Part shown: positions 53,436 through 63,527 of the stretch, piece after piece
Layout of the letters: each line of letters starts with the position of its first letter
How positions within the stretch are numbered: the stretch's first letter is position 1
DNA from: Shewanella acanthi
GTDB lineage: Bacteria > Pseudomonadota > Gammaproteobacteria > Enterobacterales > Shewanellaceae
Assembly: GCF_019457475.1 (NCBI RefSeq)
Contig: NZ_CP080413.1
Span: 682,001 to 746,000, forward strand
DNA length: 64,000 nt
Reading direction: 5' to 3'
Notes under the pieces: model-generated
The model's input: the letters and a program-made list of their open reading frames with translations, nothing else
What the model was told of the DNA's origin: nothing
The model's database searches: none
Made by a program: the position numbers and the translations under genes

Positions 53436-55298
53436 ATGTTAATCCGCTCAAAGTTGTTACTCAGTGCGGCTCTCTCTATCACCGCATTGATTGGGATGTT
53501 CGGGTTACAGCTCCATTCAAATTCGGTTGAGACAGAACTCTCATCTGCAGCGCAAAATGTGCTCGAGCTTGAAAGGGATGTTTTAATGCTGCGTAAACAC
53601 GAAAAGGATTTTTTTGCCCGAAAAGAAATGCAATATGTTGAAAAACATCAGAAAGTACATGGTGAAATAGACAAAGTTCTTCCACAACTTGAGCAGACCT
53701 TTAAGGACTACGGCCTACAGACGACAGCGCTTGAGGGATTCGATCGCCATTTAAACCAGTATCAGACCGCTTTCAAAGAAGTCGTGCAACTGCAACAGGA
53801 AATTGGCCTAACCCCTAAAACAGGCCTCTATGGAAATTTGCGAGATGCGGTACATAACATCGAAACCATGCTTAAACAAAATCAGCAATTGTCTCTCGAA
53901 GTCGCCATGCTGCAGCTTAGACGCAATGAAAAGGATTTTATGCTGCGCCGTGAGATGAGCTACGTAGAGACTTTTGAGAAAAACATTAGCGGCTTTGAAA
54001 GGAGTCTTCAGGCCTCTGATCTCGATTATGATGTAAAGCAAAAAGTTTCAAATTTGATTGATTTATATCAAAAGGAATTTAGGGCACTGGTGACTAAGGA
54101 GCAGCAATTTGGCCTTGATGAAAAACAAGGTACATTGGCAAAACTGCACGATGCCAATAAACAGATTGAGGAAAGTGCCATTGAATTACATGAGCTTGCT
54201 CTTAAGGCAATTGATGATGCCCAAAGTTCAACCTTCAACCTTGGGATCACTATCTTTATCTTGATTGCAGCAGTGCTTGCGACTGTGACTTACCTGATTA
54301 TTCGTAGCATTATCAATCCAGTTGAAAGCATCACTCAAGTGTTTTCCCGCATCGAAGTTACTAAAGATCTTACCTTAAGGTGCGATGAGTCCAATCAAGA
54401 TGAGCTCGGTGAAATTGCGATGCACTTTAACCGTATGCTGGCTGGCTTCCAACAGCTTATTGAGCAAGTTATTGAATCTGTAGGGACTATCAATAATTCC
54501 TGTGCCAGTGTCTCGGATAATGCGTTAATTGCCTCTGATGGCGTATCCAAACAGCTCAATGAAACCGATATGGTGGCGACTGCCATCACTGAAATGGGCG
54601 CGACCATTGATGAGATTGCTAAAACTACTGAGTTGGCTGCCCATAAAGCAGGAAAAACCCATGACAATGCTCAGAAGGGGCAAATTGAGGTTGAAGAAAC
54701 CATTCAAAAAATCAGGCTGCTGGCTGAGCAGATCAATAGCAGCGCCTCTGTTGTGGATGAACTGGAGCGCGACAGCGAAACCATCGGCAGTGTATTGGAT
54801 GTGATCCGCGCCATTGCCGAACAGACTAATCTTTTGGCACTTAATGCCGCAATCGAAGCTGCTCGTGCGGGCGAGCAAGGCAGGGGCTTTGCAGTGGTAG
54901 CCGATGAGGTGCGTAATCTGGCGATGCGCACTCAAGCCTCCACTCAGGAAATTGCTAACATTATTCAAACGCTGCAGAGCCGTACCCGTTCCATTGTGCA
55001 GTTGATGGATGCTAGCCAAAAGCAGGGTAACGAAAGCGCCGAGCAGGCCGCCGCCGCGGGTGAGTTATTAAGCCTGATCAATACCGACGTGCGCAATATC
55101 ATGGATATGAGCACCCAGATTGCCGCCGCAATTGAGGAGCAAAGCATGGTGGCTGCCGAGGTGAATAAGAACGTGGTAGTGATTCGCGACATTGCTGAAG
55201 AAGCCTCACACACCGCGAGAGTCAATGCATCTGCTGCAGATGAGCTTAAGGCGCAGGCAGGATATCTCCAGGGAGCTGTGGGAACCTTTAAAATTTAA
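53436..55298 (+). CDS. Methyl-accepting chemotaxis protein with HBM-type sensor
   Basis: 620 aa from ATG 53436 (AGGGGAC upstream; a start at 53406 would put ten residues before the membrane helix). A transmembrane helix at about 7-22 is followed by a 230-residue periplasmic helical bimodular domain. Its two halves each carry a matching motif ([18 protein letters not shown] and [18 protein letters not shown]), showing internal duplication. A second transmembrane helix (near 270-290), HAMP and the signalling domain with [21 protein letters not shown], core [18 protein letters not shown], complete it. HBM receptors sense organic acids and related compounds. Confidence 0.9.
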   Translation: MLIRSKLLLSAALSITALIGMFGLQLHSNSVETELSSAAQNVLELERDVLMLRKHEKDFFARKEMQYVEKHQKVHGEIDKVLPQLEQTFKDYGLQTTALEGFDRHLNQYQTAFKEVVQLQQEIGLTPKTGLYGNLRDAVHNIETMLKQNQQLSLEVAMLQLRRNEKDFMLRREMSYVETFEKNISGFERSLQASDLDYDVKQKVSNLIDLYQKEFRALVTKEQQFGLDEKQGTLAKLHDANKQIEESAIELHELALKAIDDAQSSTFNLGITIFILIAAVLATVTYLIIRSIINPVESITQVFSRIEVTKDLTLRCDESNQDELGEIAMHFNRMLAGFQQLIEQVIESVGTINNSCASVSDNALIASDGVSKQLNETDMVATAITEMGATIDEIAKTTELAAHKAGKTHDNAQKGQIEVEETIQKIRLLAEQINSSASVVDELERDSETIGSVLDVIRAIAEQTNLLALNAAIEAARAGEQGRGFAVVADEVRNLAMRTQASTQEIANIIQTLQSRTRSIVQLMDASQKQGNESAEQAAAAGELLSLINTDVRNIMDMSTQIAAAIEEQSMVAAEVNKNVVVIRDIAEEASHTARVNASAADELKAQAGYLQGAVGTFKI

Positions 55299-55360
55299 GC
55301 CGATTGCCTCCATTTGATCGCAGCGAGTGTGAATGTTTCTCTCTACAACACTTGTATGTA

Positions 55361-55397
55361 AAACGCACTTTGGGTTAACGCCTCGGGTGCGTTTTTT
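55361..55397 (+). terminator. Terminator after HBM chemoreceptor
   Basis: AAACGCAC (55361-55368) pairs with GTGCGTTT (55387-55394) around a long loop, followed by T. Its right arm shares a 15-base stretch (CTCGGGTGCGTTTTT) with the prs terminator at 55500. Confidence 0.65.
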
Positions 55398-55499
55398 ATT
55401 TGGCGTTTAAGCATAATTAAGAATGATTATCGGGAACGGAATGGGCTGGTGTCTAAGTTGGGCAACTAAGGCAAATGAGCTAGTACAAATGCTGCAAAT

Positions 55500-55527
55500 A
55501 AAAAACGCACCCTCGGGTGCGTTTTTT
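55500..55527. terminator. Terminator of prs
   Basis: ACGCACCC and GGGTGCGT with flanking A6 and T6; works in both directions. Confidence 0.88.
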
Positions 55528-55546
55528 GATGCAATCTAACTCACTA

Positions 55547-56494
55547 TTAGTGGCTAAACATTGCTGAGATTGACTCTTCGTTGCTTACGCGGCGAATCGC
55601 TTCAGCCAGTACAGCAGACATGGTCAATTGAGTTACTTTTGACACTTTAAGCATTTCAGGGCTTAAAGGTACAGTGTCGGTTACGATCACTTCATCGATA
55701 ACTGAGTTTTCGATATTTTCAGCTGCTTTACCAGAGAATACAGGGTGAGTCGCGTAGGCAAATACGCGGTTTGCACCGTGTTCCTTCAGGGCTTCAGCTG
55801 CTTTACACAGAGTGCCGCCTGTGTCGATCATATCGTCAACGATAATGCAGTCACGGCCTTGAACATCACCGATGATGTGCATAACTTGAGCAACGTTAGC
55901 TTGTGGGCGACGCTTGTCGATGATGGCCAGATCTGAATCGTCTAACAGTTTCGCCACTGCACGGGCGCGAACAACGCCGCCGATGTCTGGAGAAACAACC
56001 ACAGGGTTGTCTAATTTCTTAGCAAACATGTCTTCGAGTAACACTGGGCTACCGAAAACGTTGTCTACAGGAACATCGAAGAAGCCTTGAATTTGTTCTG
56101 CGTGTAAATCACAGGTCAGAACGCGGTCAACACCTACGCTAGACAGGAAGTCTGCAACCACTTTTGCGGTAATAGGCACACGTGCGCTACGTACGCGACG
56201 GTCTTGACGAGCATAGCCAAAGTAAGGAATAACGGCAGTGATACGACCCGCTGAAGCGCGGCGTAGTGCGTCAACCATTACGATGAGTTCCATCAGGTTA
56301 TCGTTGGTTGGTGCACAGGTGGATTGGATGATGAATACATCGGCACCACGAACGTTTTCGTTAATTTGGACACTGATTTCACCGTCGCTGAAACGACCAA
56401 CCACTGCGTCTCCTAATTTACAAAAAAGACGATCGGCTATCTTCTTAGCGAGACTGGGGGTGGCGTTCCCAGCAAAGAGCTTGATGTCGGGCAC
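55547..56494 (-). CDS. prs: Ribose-phosphate pyrophosphokinase
   Basis: 315 aa, the standard class I length. It makes PRPP from ribose 5-phosphate and ATP. Motifs include [18 protein letters not shown], core [14 protein letters not shown], with the catalytic flexible loop, [11 protein letters not shown], and the PRPP-binding loop [13 protein letters not shown]. It follows ispE and lolB in the conserved lolB-ispE-prs order, 112 bp after ispE. Confidence 0.96.
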   Translation of the reverse strand: MPDIKLFAGNATPSLAKKIADRLFCKLGDAVVGRFSDGEISVQINENVRGADVFIIQSTCAPTNDNLMELIVMVDALRRASAGRITAVIPYFGYARQDRRVRSARVPITAKVVADFLSSVGVDRVLTCDLHAEQIQGFFDVPVDNVFGSPVLLEDMFAKKLDNPVVVSPDIGGVVRARAVAKLLDDSDLAIIDKRRPQANVAQVMHIIGDVQGRDCIIVDDMIDTGGTLCKAAEALKEHGANRVFAYATHPVFSGKAAENIENSVIDEVIVTDTVPLSPEMLKVSKVTQLTMSAVLAEAIRRVSNEESISAMFSH

Positions 56495-56606
56495 TGTATG
56501 AACCTCAGGCGTTTGCTTTATATTTTAGTGGCTAAAGTAACCAGACGCTGGGACGGGCGTTATTACCGTGAGCTGTCTTTAATTCGTTACTCTAGAAGAA
56601 AGTAGT

Positions 56607-57461
56607 TTAAGGATGTTGAATTCGCGAAATTAGCGGCGAAATATTCATCCCTTTTGCAACAAATCCATGCATATCAGACGGTAATTTCGCCAAGGCTGCG
56701 AGAGCTTGCTGCTGCGAAGAAAACTCACCGAACACGCATGCACCTGTTCCGGTCATTCTCGACGGCGCATATTCTAGCAGCCAGCCCAATGCCTTGGCAA
56801 CTTGAGGGTATTGAGCAACCACTAGATTTTGGCAATCGTTTTCCCAAGCTTGGCTCATCAAGGTATCGATGGCAAGCTTAGGGGTATTGCGTGGTAGATG
56901 CGGGTCTTGGAACACGGCAGCGGTGGACACATGGGCGTCGGGGGCAATCACTAAATACCAGGGTTCGTTTGGATTAACCCTTTGCAGGCGTTCACCAACA
57001 CCTTCTGCGAAAGCGGCAAAACCATGAATAAAAACAGGAATGTCAGCACCAATTTTTAGCCCTAAGGTCGCTAGTTCCTCTGTGCTCAACTGGGTGTTCC
57101 ACAATTGATTTAAGGCGACTAGTGTGGTTGCCGCATCCGAAGAGCCACCGCCCAAACCGCCACCCATGGGGAGGTGTTTATCGAGCCAAATTTCGGCCCC
57201 TCCCTTAAAACCAGTATATTGCTGCAAGGATTTTGCGGCTCGCAGAATTAAGTTATCGCTATCCGCAACAACGTCTGACATGTCGGAGTGCAATCTCAGT
57301 TCTGGGCTTTCGGTGACTTGAAAGTCAAGCATGTCGCAACAATCAATGAACTGAAACAGGGTTTGCAGTTCATGGTAGCCATCGGCTCTGCGGCCGTTGA
57401 TATGCAAAAACAGATTAAGTTTGGCGGGCGCTGGCCAGTTACGTGAAATCTCATTGGGCAT
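56607..57461 (-). CDS. ispE: 4-diphosphocytidyl-2-C-methyl-D-erythritol kinase
   Basis: 284 aa from ATG 57461, which starts one base after the lolB stop; a TTG at 57479 would overlap lolB and add six residues. GHMP kinase features are [21 protein letters not shown], core [10 protein letters not shown], the ATP-binding loop [16 protein letters not shown], and the C-terminal [13 protein letters not shown]. It phosphorylates CDP-ME in the MEP isoprenoid pathway. Confidence 0.93.
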   Translation of the reverse strand: MPNEISRNWPAPAKLNLFLHINGRRADGYHELQTLFQFIDCCDMLDFQVTESPELRLHSDMSDVVADSDNLILRAAKSLQQYTGFKGGAEIWLDKHLPMGGGLGGGSSDAATTLVALNQLWNTQLSTEELATLGLKIGADIPVFIHGFAAFAEGVGERLQRVNPNEPWYLVIAPDAHVSTAAVFQDPHLPRNTPKLAIDTLMSQAWENDCQNLVVAQYPQVAKALGWLLEYAPSRMTGTGACVFGEFSSQQQALAALAKLPSDMHGFVAKGMNISPLISRIQHP

Positions 57462-57462
57462 G

Positions 57463-58104
57463 CTAAGGCTTATCTCCAAGCATTACTGTAGGTTTACCAA
57501 GGGCTTGCCATTGGTTAAGCTGAAACTTAAGTTGCAAATCGCTGCGTTCAACTTTTAATTGGTAGGGGACTGCAGCACCGCTTTGGGTTTGCCAACTTAA
57601 GAAGTTAACTGACCAAGGCAGGTGTGTTTGATTACTGGTGAGCTGTTTTGGGCGGCCCTGTTCGTCGAAGGCCTCGACTATATCTGTCTTGCCAGCTTGG
57701 CCTGTAATCCAAAGTGGCAGATCGGCAATTGGAATTGACCAGCCGCTTACTCGTTTAAGCAACGCTTGGGCGTTGGTATCTCGATAATCTTTACCATCCA
57801 CATGTAAGTGTGCGGAGTTGGGTGTCGCTTCAAGGGTGAGAATGGTGGTTCCTAGCATAGTGGTTAGGGTGAGTTCATCATGATTATCGCTGTGACGCCA
57901 ATAGAGATTAGCGCTGAGTTTGTCTTCAGGGGTTTTTATGGCGAGTTTTCCCTGCAACTCCCAAGCCTGCGCTTGTTTAGCACTGCTAACAGAAATCGGG
58001 CTGAGTTCAGTCTGGGGAAGGGTCTGACAGCCACCTAAAAACAGCAGCCCGCTCAAGGCTAGACAACAGAAAATGGAATTTGTGAAGCGCTTCAAATTAT
58101 TCAT
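57463..58104 (-). CDS. lolB: Outer membrane lipoprotein receptor LolB
   Basis: 213 aa with lipobox LGGC giving lipidated Cys26. LolB accepts lipoproteins from LolA and inserts them in the outer membrane. Features are [24 protein letters not shown], core [19 protein letters not shown], and the mid-domain [17 protein letters not shown]. It diverges from hemA, as in other gammaproteobacteria, with 252 bp between. Confidence 0.92.
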   Translation of the reverse strand: MNNLKRFTNSIFCCLALSGLLFLGGCQTLPQTELSPISVSSAKQAQAWELQGKLAIKTPEDKLSANLYWRHSDNHDELTLTTMLGTTILTLEATPNSAHLHVDGKDYRDTNAQALLKRVSGWSIPIADLPLWITGQAGKTDIVEAFDEQGRPKQLTSNQTHLPWSVNFLSWQTQSGAAVPYQLKVERSDLQLKFQLNQWQALGKPTVMLGDKP

Positions 58105-58356
58105 CTATAACTGATATACCAAAGTACTTATGATACGAGGGCTTGGAAAGAATACCAATGCCAAACGTAAAATTTCCATGGATGGTCACTTGGGATAACT
58201 TCGAGAGCCTATGTCACATTTACCTATTATTGATAGAAAATTTAGGTAAGAAGTTAGACCTTTATTCGGTTTTGTTAAGCGTATTCTGTTTTTAGTTTCG
58301 GCAATTCAGTAGAATGCCAAATTAAGAAGAGACGCCAAGAATCTAGAAAGAGTCAG

Positions 58357-59607
58357 ATGAGCCTTGTAGCAATCGGTATTAACCATAAAACAGCCACGGT
58401 AGACCTGCGTGAGAAAGTTGCCTTCTCTCCAGACAAAATTCATGACGCAATGAAGAGTCTGGCTAGTCGTACACGTTCGGGTGAAGCCGTTATTGTCTCG
58501 ACCTGCAATCGCACTGAATTGTATTGTAATAATGGCGATGAGGCCGATATCATTGATTGGCTTGAAGAATATCATGGTCTTGATCACAAAGACGTTGCCC
58601 CGTGCCTCTACAATTACCACGGCCAAGCTGCGGTAAAGCATTTAATGCGGGTGGCATCTGGTCTTGACTCCCTTATCTTGGGTGAGCCACAAATTTTAGG
58701 CCAGGTGAAGCAAGCCTTTGTGAAAGCGAAAGAAGCAGGTACTGTCGCGCTAACCATCGACCGCCTTTTTCAAAATACCTTTTCAGTCGCAAAAAAAGTC
58801 CGTACCGAAACCGAAATCGGTGCCGCAGCGGTTTCGGTTGCCTTTGCTGCAGTTAGCATGGCGAAGCATATCTTCTCATCCCTTGCGAGTACCAAGGTGC
58901 TACTGATTGGCGCGGGTGAAACTATCGAGCTGGTGGCAAGACATCTTAAGGACAATGGCGTCACCTCCATGGTGGTCGCAAACCGGACCTTAGAGCGTGC
59001 ACAGAACATGTGTGATGAGTTCGGGGCAACAGCAATTACGCTCGCACAGATACCAGATTTTCTCCCTAAGGCCGATATCGTGATATCCTCTACCGCCAGC
59101 CCGTTGCCAATCCTTGGTAAAGGCATGGTAGAAAAAGCGCTAAAGCAGCGTCGACACCAACCTATGTTATTGGTTGATATAGCAGTTCCCCGTGATATCG
59201 AGCCGGAAGTCGCCGATTTGGACGATGCGTATCTGTATACAGTCGACGACCTGCATAGCATTATTGAACAGAATAAGGCTTCCCGTAAGGAAGCCGCCGA
59301 GCAAGCTGAATTAATCACTGAAGAACAATCCTATCTCTTTATGGATTGGGTGCGTTCTTTAGAATCGGTCGACAGTATTCGCGAATACCGCAGCCAGAGT
59401 ATGGCGATAAAAGATGAGTTAGTGGAACGCGCCCTGAATAAATTAGCGCAGGGGGGCGACACCGAACAGGTATTGATTGAACTAGCCAATCGCCTAACTA
59501 ACAGACTCATTCATGCGCCAACCCAAGCCCTGACAGTGGCGAGCCGTCAGGGGGATTTGAATACATTAGGCCAGTTAAGAACAGTGCTCGGATTAGATAA
59601 AAACTAA
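58357..59607 (+). CDS. hemA: Glutamyl-tRNA reductase
   Basis: 416 aa. First committed step of C5 haem biosynthesis, reducing glutamyl-tRNA to glutamate-1-semialdehyde. The catalytic cysteine is Cys50 in STCNRTELY. The NADPH-binding domain has [16 protein letters not shown], and the C-terminal dimerisation helix region follows. N-terminal [19 protein letters not shown] is typical. First gene of hemA-prfA-prmC. Confidence 0.95.
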   Translation: MSLVAIGINHKTATVDLREKVAFSPDKIHDAMKSLASRTRSGEAVIVSTCNRTELYCNNGDEADIIDWLEEYHGLDHKDVAPCLYNYHGQAAVKHLMRVASGLDSLILGEPQILGQVKQAFVKAKEAGTVALTIDRLFQNTFSVAKKVRTETEIGAAAVSVAFAAVSMAKHIFSSLASTKVLLIGAGETIELVARHLKDNGVTSMVVANRTLERAQNMCDEFGATAITLAQIPDFLPKADIVISSTASPLPILGKGMVEKALKQRRHQPMLLVDIAVPRDIEPEVADLDDAYLYTVDDLHSIIEQNKASRKEAAEQAELITEEQSYLFMDWVRSLESVDSIREYRSQSMAIKDELVERALNKLAQGGDTEQVLIELANRLTNRLIHAPTQALTVASRQGDLNTLGQLRTVLGLDKN

Positions 59608-59621
59608 GGTTAGCGAGTTAA

Positions 59622-60713
59622 ATGAAGGAATCCGTTATCCGCAAGCTGGAAGGCTTGCTCGAGCGCAATGAAGAAGTATTAGCTTTGCTCAGCGATGCGT
59701 CCGTTATCGCCGATCAGGAGCGTTTTCGCGCATTAACAAAGGAATATTCACAGTTAGAAGAAGTGGTTGCAGGTTTTAAAGCTTACCAGCAAGCACAGGC
59801 TGATCTCGAATCCGCCAAGGAAATGCTCGAAGAAGATGACGCGGAAATGCGCGAAATGGCGCAGGAAGAGATGAAAGCCGCCAAAGCTGAACTCGAGCGT
59901 TTAGAGGACGAGCTGCAAATTCTTCTTCTGCCTAAGGATCCTAATGACGACACCAACGCCTTTATTGAAATTCGTGCGGGTGCGGGGGGCGATGAAGCCG
60001 CCATTTTTGCCGGTGACCTGTTCCGTATGTACAGCCGTTATGCTGAAGCTAACCGTTGGCAGCTCGAAATTATGAGCTCTAACGAAGGTGAGCACGGCGG
60101 CTTTAAAGAAATCATCGTGAAAGTAAGCGGTGACGGTGCCTACGGTAAACTCAAGTTTGAATCCGGTGGACATCGCGTACAACGTGTGCCTGAAACCGAA
60201 TCCCAGGGCCGAGTGCATACCTCTGCAGTAACCGTTGTTGTGATGCATGAAGTGCCTGAGGCTGAAGCTATCTCGATTAACCCAGCCGATCTAAAGGTCG
60301 ATACTTTCCGTGCATCGGGCGCCGGTGGTCAGCACGTTAACAAAACCGATTCTGCGATTCGTATTACCCATATTCCAACGGGGATCGTGGTTGAATGTCA
60401 GGACCAACGTTCACAGCATAAAAACCGTGCTCAAGCATTAAGCGTATTAGCCGCACGTATCCAAGCCGTGGAAGATGAGAAGCGCCGCAGCGCTGAAGAA
60501 TCGACCCGTCGCAGTCTGGTTGCCAGTGGCGATCGTTCAGAGCGTGTACGTACCTACAACTTCCCACAAGGCCGCGTGAGTGAGCACCGCATCAACTTAA
60601 CCCTCTATCGTCTAAACGAAGTGATGGAAGGGGACTTAGATGCGATCTTAGGCCCATTGATGCAGGAGCATCAGGCCGACCAGTTAGCCGCACTTGCCGA
60701 TGAGCAGGGGTAA
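59622..60713 (+). CDS. prfA: Peptide chain release factor 1
   Basis: 363 aa. It decodes UAA and UAG. The GGQ motif is Gly235-Gly236-Gln237 in [15 protein letters not shown], the glutamine being methylated by PrmC, the product of the next gene. The RF1 codon-recognition PVT-type motif lies in the [19 protein letters not shown] region, core [16 protein letters not shown]. It lies 14 bp after hemA. Confidence 0.96.
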   Translation: MKESVIRKLEGLLERNEEVLALLSDASVIADQERFRALTKEYSQLEEVVAGFKAYQQAQADLESAKEMLEEDDAEMREMAQEEMKAAKAELERLEDELQILLLPKDPNDDTNAFIEIRAGAGGDEAAIFAGDLFRMYSRYAEANRWQLEIMSSNEGEHGGFKEIIVKVSGDGAYGKLKFESGGHRVQRVPETESQGRVHTSAVTVVVMHEVPEAEAISINPADLKVDTFRASGAGGQHVNKTDSAIRITHIPTGIVVECQDQRSQHKNRAQALSVLAARIQAVEDEKRRSAEESTRRSLVASGDRSERVRTYNFPQGRVSEHRINLTLYRLNEVMEGDLDAILGPLMQEHQADQLAALADEQG

Positions 60714-60715
60714 TC

Positions 60716-61576
60716 TTGGCTGATCAATCAAGCATTGCCGAAGCCCTTCAATGGGGCTATGTACAGTTAGCATCAACCTCTGAATCTGCACATTTGGATG
60801 CAGAGGTTTTCCTGCTCTACTGCCTCAACAAGAATCGCACTTACCTGTATACCTGGCCGGAGAAATCCCTCACAGTCGAGCAGTGGAAGCGATTTCAGCA
60901 GATGGTGCAAAAGCGCCAAAATGGTATTCCCGTTGCCCATATTGTAGGTGAGCGTGAGTTTTGGTCATTGCCTTTTATCGTCAATGACTCGACTCTAATC
61001 CCACGCCCCGATACTGAGATTTTGGTTGAAACCGCCTTAAACTTGCCACTTGAGAGTAAGGCTAAGGTGCTTGACTTGGGGACCGGAACCGGTGCAATTG
61101 CGCTGGCGTTGGCATCAGAGCGAGCTGACTGGCAAATAACGGCAGTGGATAAGGTTGATGATGCGGTTGCACTCGCTAAGGCGAACCGAGCAAACTTGAA
61201 ACTTGAACAGGTTGAGATCCTGCAAAGTGATTGGTTTAGCGCCATCACTTCACGGGATTTTGATTTAATCGTTTCGAATCCGCCTTATATCGATGAGCGT
61301 GATGAGCACTTAAATCAGGGCGATGTGCGATTTGAGCCCCAAAGCGCGTTAACCGCTGCCGATGAAGGTTTTGCTGATTTGTACTATATCGCTAAAACCG
61401 CTAGGGATTATTTAAAGCCTAACGGTTATATTCTGCTGGAACACGGTTTTGAGCAGGCGGTAAAACTCAGAGCTAAGCTGACCGAGCTTGGTTATCAAAA
61501 TGTCGCGACCGTGCGGGATTTTGGCAGTAATGAGCGCTGCACTTTAGGTAAATGGATGGGATTGATTGGGATTTAG
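60716..61576 (+). CDS. prmC: Release factor glutamine N5-methyltransferase
   Basis: 286 aa from TTG 60716, two bases after the prfA stop. The SAM-binding motif is VLDLGTGTGAIALALA and the substrate glutamine-binding motif is SNPPYIDERDEHL. It methylates the GGQ glutamine of RF1 and RF2. The order prfA-prmC supports the assignment. Confidence 0.94.
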   Translation: MADQSSIAEALQWGYVQLASTSESAHLDAEVFLLYCLNKNRTYLYTWPEKSLTVEQWKRFQQMVQKRQNGIPVAHIVGEREFWSLPFIVNDSTLIPRPDTEILVETALNLPLESKAKVLDLGTGTGAIALALASERADWQITAVDKVDDAVALAKANRANLKLEQVEILQSDWFSAITSRDFDLIVSNPPYIDERDEHLNQGDVRFEPQSALTAADEGFADLYYIAKTARDYLKPNGYILLEHGFEQAVKLRAKLTELGYQNVATVRDFGSNERCTLGKWMGLIGI

Positions 61577-61610
61577 TGGAACAACTGAATCGCAGCTACT
61601 CACTGTTGAG

Positions 61611-61646
61611 AAACGCCATTGGTTTTTGACCAATGGCGTTTTTATT
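61611..61646 (+). terminator. Terminator after prmC
   Basis: AAACGCCATTGGT (61611-61623) and ACCAATGGCGTTT (61629-61641) form a 13-bp stem followed by T. Confidence 0.9.
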
Positions 61647-62202
61647 TAGGCCGCGCTGCGACCCAATATTCATATTGAATATTGATCTTGATACTGGTTT
61701 GTTAATTAACCACAAAAGCTAAAGTTAAGCTGTAGGGCCTCACCCCAGATTTTTAATCAAGAATCGACTCAGGAGGACTGCTCGTCCTATCTTCTTTGAT
61801 ACACCTTGACGTATTCTAGAGATGAAATCCCCTCTATCTCATCGTCAAATTTGCTAACGCTTACGATGGTACATCCTGTACCCCTGAAAGCGAGTCGCTT
61901 CTTCATGAGAGTCTCACGCAATTTACCTATTCGTTCTTCGGCAACTCCTATGCGATGGTGTATCTTTTCGCCTTGAAATTAAGTTCTGATTTTAATTGTT
62001 TTTAGTTGGATAGACGTTGTTCAGATAGGTTAGGCGTCGCTTTGGACTTCTGTGCAAACTTGCTGTAAAGCGCCTTCAAAAATTAAGATTTTGCGTGAGT
62101 TGCCGAGTTTATTAGTTGAACCTTAATCAGGTGTTTTAGGCATTGGTCTGGCGGGGTGATTAGGGTAAACTAGCGCCTTTATCACTGGCTATAAGAATTA
62201 CA
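61647..62202. other. 555-bp intergenic region before sirB2
   Basis: No intact gene. Inverted repeat AATATTCA-TAT-TGAATATT at 61665-61683 could be an operator. On the minus strand two short coherent frames (about 61790-61860 and 61860-61975) are joined only by a frameshift, so this may be debris of an old gene. No family is recognised. Confidence 0.35.
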
Positions 62203-62598
62203 ATGGAAACTTTTTACAGTCTATATCCTGCGGTTAAGCATGTGCATTTCACGTTAATTGCCGTCAGCGTGTTGTTTTTCGTAGTGCGTTTTGTGTTACA
62301 TCTGCGTCAGTCTGCACTGATGGGGAAGAAGTTCATTAAAGTAGCACCCCATGTGATCGATACTTTTCTGCTGTTATCGGGTTTAACTCTGTGCTTTATG
62401 ATTAAGCAATATCCCTTTGTGGATCCTTGGTTGACCGAGAAAATCGGTGCCGTGGTTGCCTATATCATCCTTGGTGTTATCGCGATAAAAGCAAACAGAA
62501 ACAAACTGTTCAAGGTTTTCGCCTTCGTAGGCGCTTTAGGTTGGTTAGTTTACGCGGCTAAATTAGCGCACTTCAAACAAGCGGTATTAATGGGTTAA
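62203..62598 (+). CDS. sirB2: SirB2 family membrane protein
   Basis: 131 aa with four transmembrane helices. The family core is visible: YPAVKHVHFTLIAVSVLFFVVRF, core KHVHFTLIAVSVLFF, then APHVIDTFLLLSGLTL and TEKIGAVVAYIILG. Function is unknown. The stop TAA overlaps the sirB1 ATG by one base (TAATG), indicating coupled translation. Confidence 0.9.
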   Translation: METFYSLYPAVKHVHFTLIAVSVLFFVVRFVLHLRQSALMGKKFIKVAPHVIDTFLLLSGLTLCFMIKQYPFVDPWLTEKIGAVVAYIILGVIAIKANRNKLFKVFAFVGALGWLVYAAKLAHFKQAVLMG

Positions 62599-63386
62599 TG
62601 GGTAAATACACTCTACAAGATGGCATCGCTTTGCCCGAGTCGGCATTGGATGTAGGTGCTCACCTTGGCTTTTCAAACGTGAATGCAGCCAAACAGGCTT
62701 GGTTTGAAATAGCAGGAGCCGTGTTAAGTCATTATTTGGTTAACCAACAGCAGCGCTTCAATGCGCTGCTGCGTTGGTTCTATCAGGATCTCGGTTTTTG
62801 CGTCCGCGATAATTACTTCAGTGTTGAAGCGTCGGATTTAGGCACTTGCCTTATCACTAAGCAGGGCAATAGCACGACCTTAGGCGTGGTGTTGATGCTA
62901 CTTGCTAAGCAGCTCGATCTCGAATTAGAGATGATTTTGCTGCCGGGGAATACCGTGCTGCGCAGCAAGATTGACGGTGAGATCCGCTACATCGACCCAC
63001 TTACCGGCAATGAGCTGAGCAAACATCAGCTACATGTGTTAGTGCGGGGCGAGCTGGGCAATGCGGCGCAGATGAAGCCAAGTTACCTCAAAGGTGCCAG
63101 CGTCAAGAAGATTATTTCTCGCATGCTGCATGAGATGAAGGCGGGCAGCATAGTCTCTCATCAATTCGAGGCAGCGATGGAATGTTGTAACTTGCTGCTG
63201 CAATGGCACAGCGACGATGTGCACTTAAATCGCGAGCGCGCGTTTATCGCGCAGCAGCTAGGCTGCATCAATGTCGCGGCGGCAGATTTGCAGCATTTTG
63301 TGGATAACAGCCCGCACGATCCCGTAGTCGAGATTGTGAAGATGCAGCTCAAGGAGCTAAGCGAGCACGCTGAAACCTATCATTAA
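62598..63386 (+). CDS. sirB1: SirB1 family transglutaminase-like protein
   Basis: 262 aa. A transglutaminase-like core (about 40-150) contains YFSVEASDLGTCLITKQGNSTTLGVVLMLLAKQL, core ASDLGTCLITKQGNSTTLG. The serine-threonine pair stands where papain-like enzymes have Cys-Ser neighbours, so catalysis is uncertain. The C-terminal TPR-like helices (ERAFIAQQLGCINVAAADLQHF) are typical. It follows prmC-sirB2 as in many gammaproteobacteria. Confidence 0.88.
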   Translation: MGKYTLQDGIALPESALDVGAHLGFSNVNAAKQAWFEIAGAVLSHYLVNQQQRFNALLRWFYQDLGFCVRDNYFSVEASDLGTCLITKQGNSTTLGVVLMLLAKQLDLELEMILLPGNTVLRSKIDGEIRYIDPLTGNELSKHQLHVLVRGELGNAAQMKPSYLKGASVKKIISRMLHEMKAGSIVSHQFEAAMECCNLLLQWHSDDVHLNRERAFIAQQLGCINVAAADLQHFVDNSPHDPVVEIVKMQLKELSEHAETYH

Positions 63387-63392
63387 AACTTC

Positions 63393-63422
63393 ATAAGAAG
63401 AGCCTTAAATGGCTCTTCTTAT
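63393..63422 (+). terminator. Terminator after sirB1
   Basis: A 12-bp stem: ATAAGAAGAGCC (63393-63404) with GGCTCTTCTTAT (63411-63422). Confidence 0.75.
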
Positions 63423-63527
63423 ATCTGCGCTTTAATGTTGACCGATAACTAGGAAGGTTGTCTTGAGTCAGCAGTGCAGAAATTACGCTAACTACAATAA
63501 CAACTGTTAAAACAGGGAGATTGAGAC

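Noticed and set aside
61788..61975. Minus-strand protein-like sequence before sirB2
   Set aside because: The two coherent halves are in different frames, so no intact gene can be called; recorded as possible debris.
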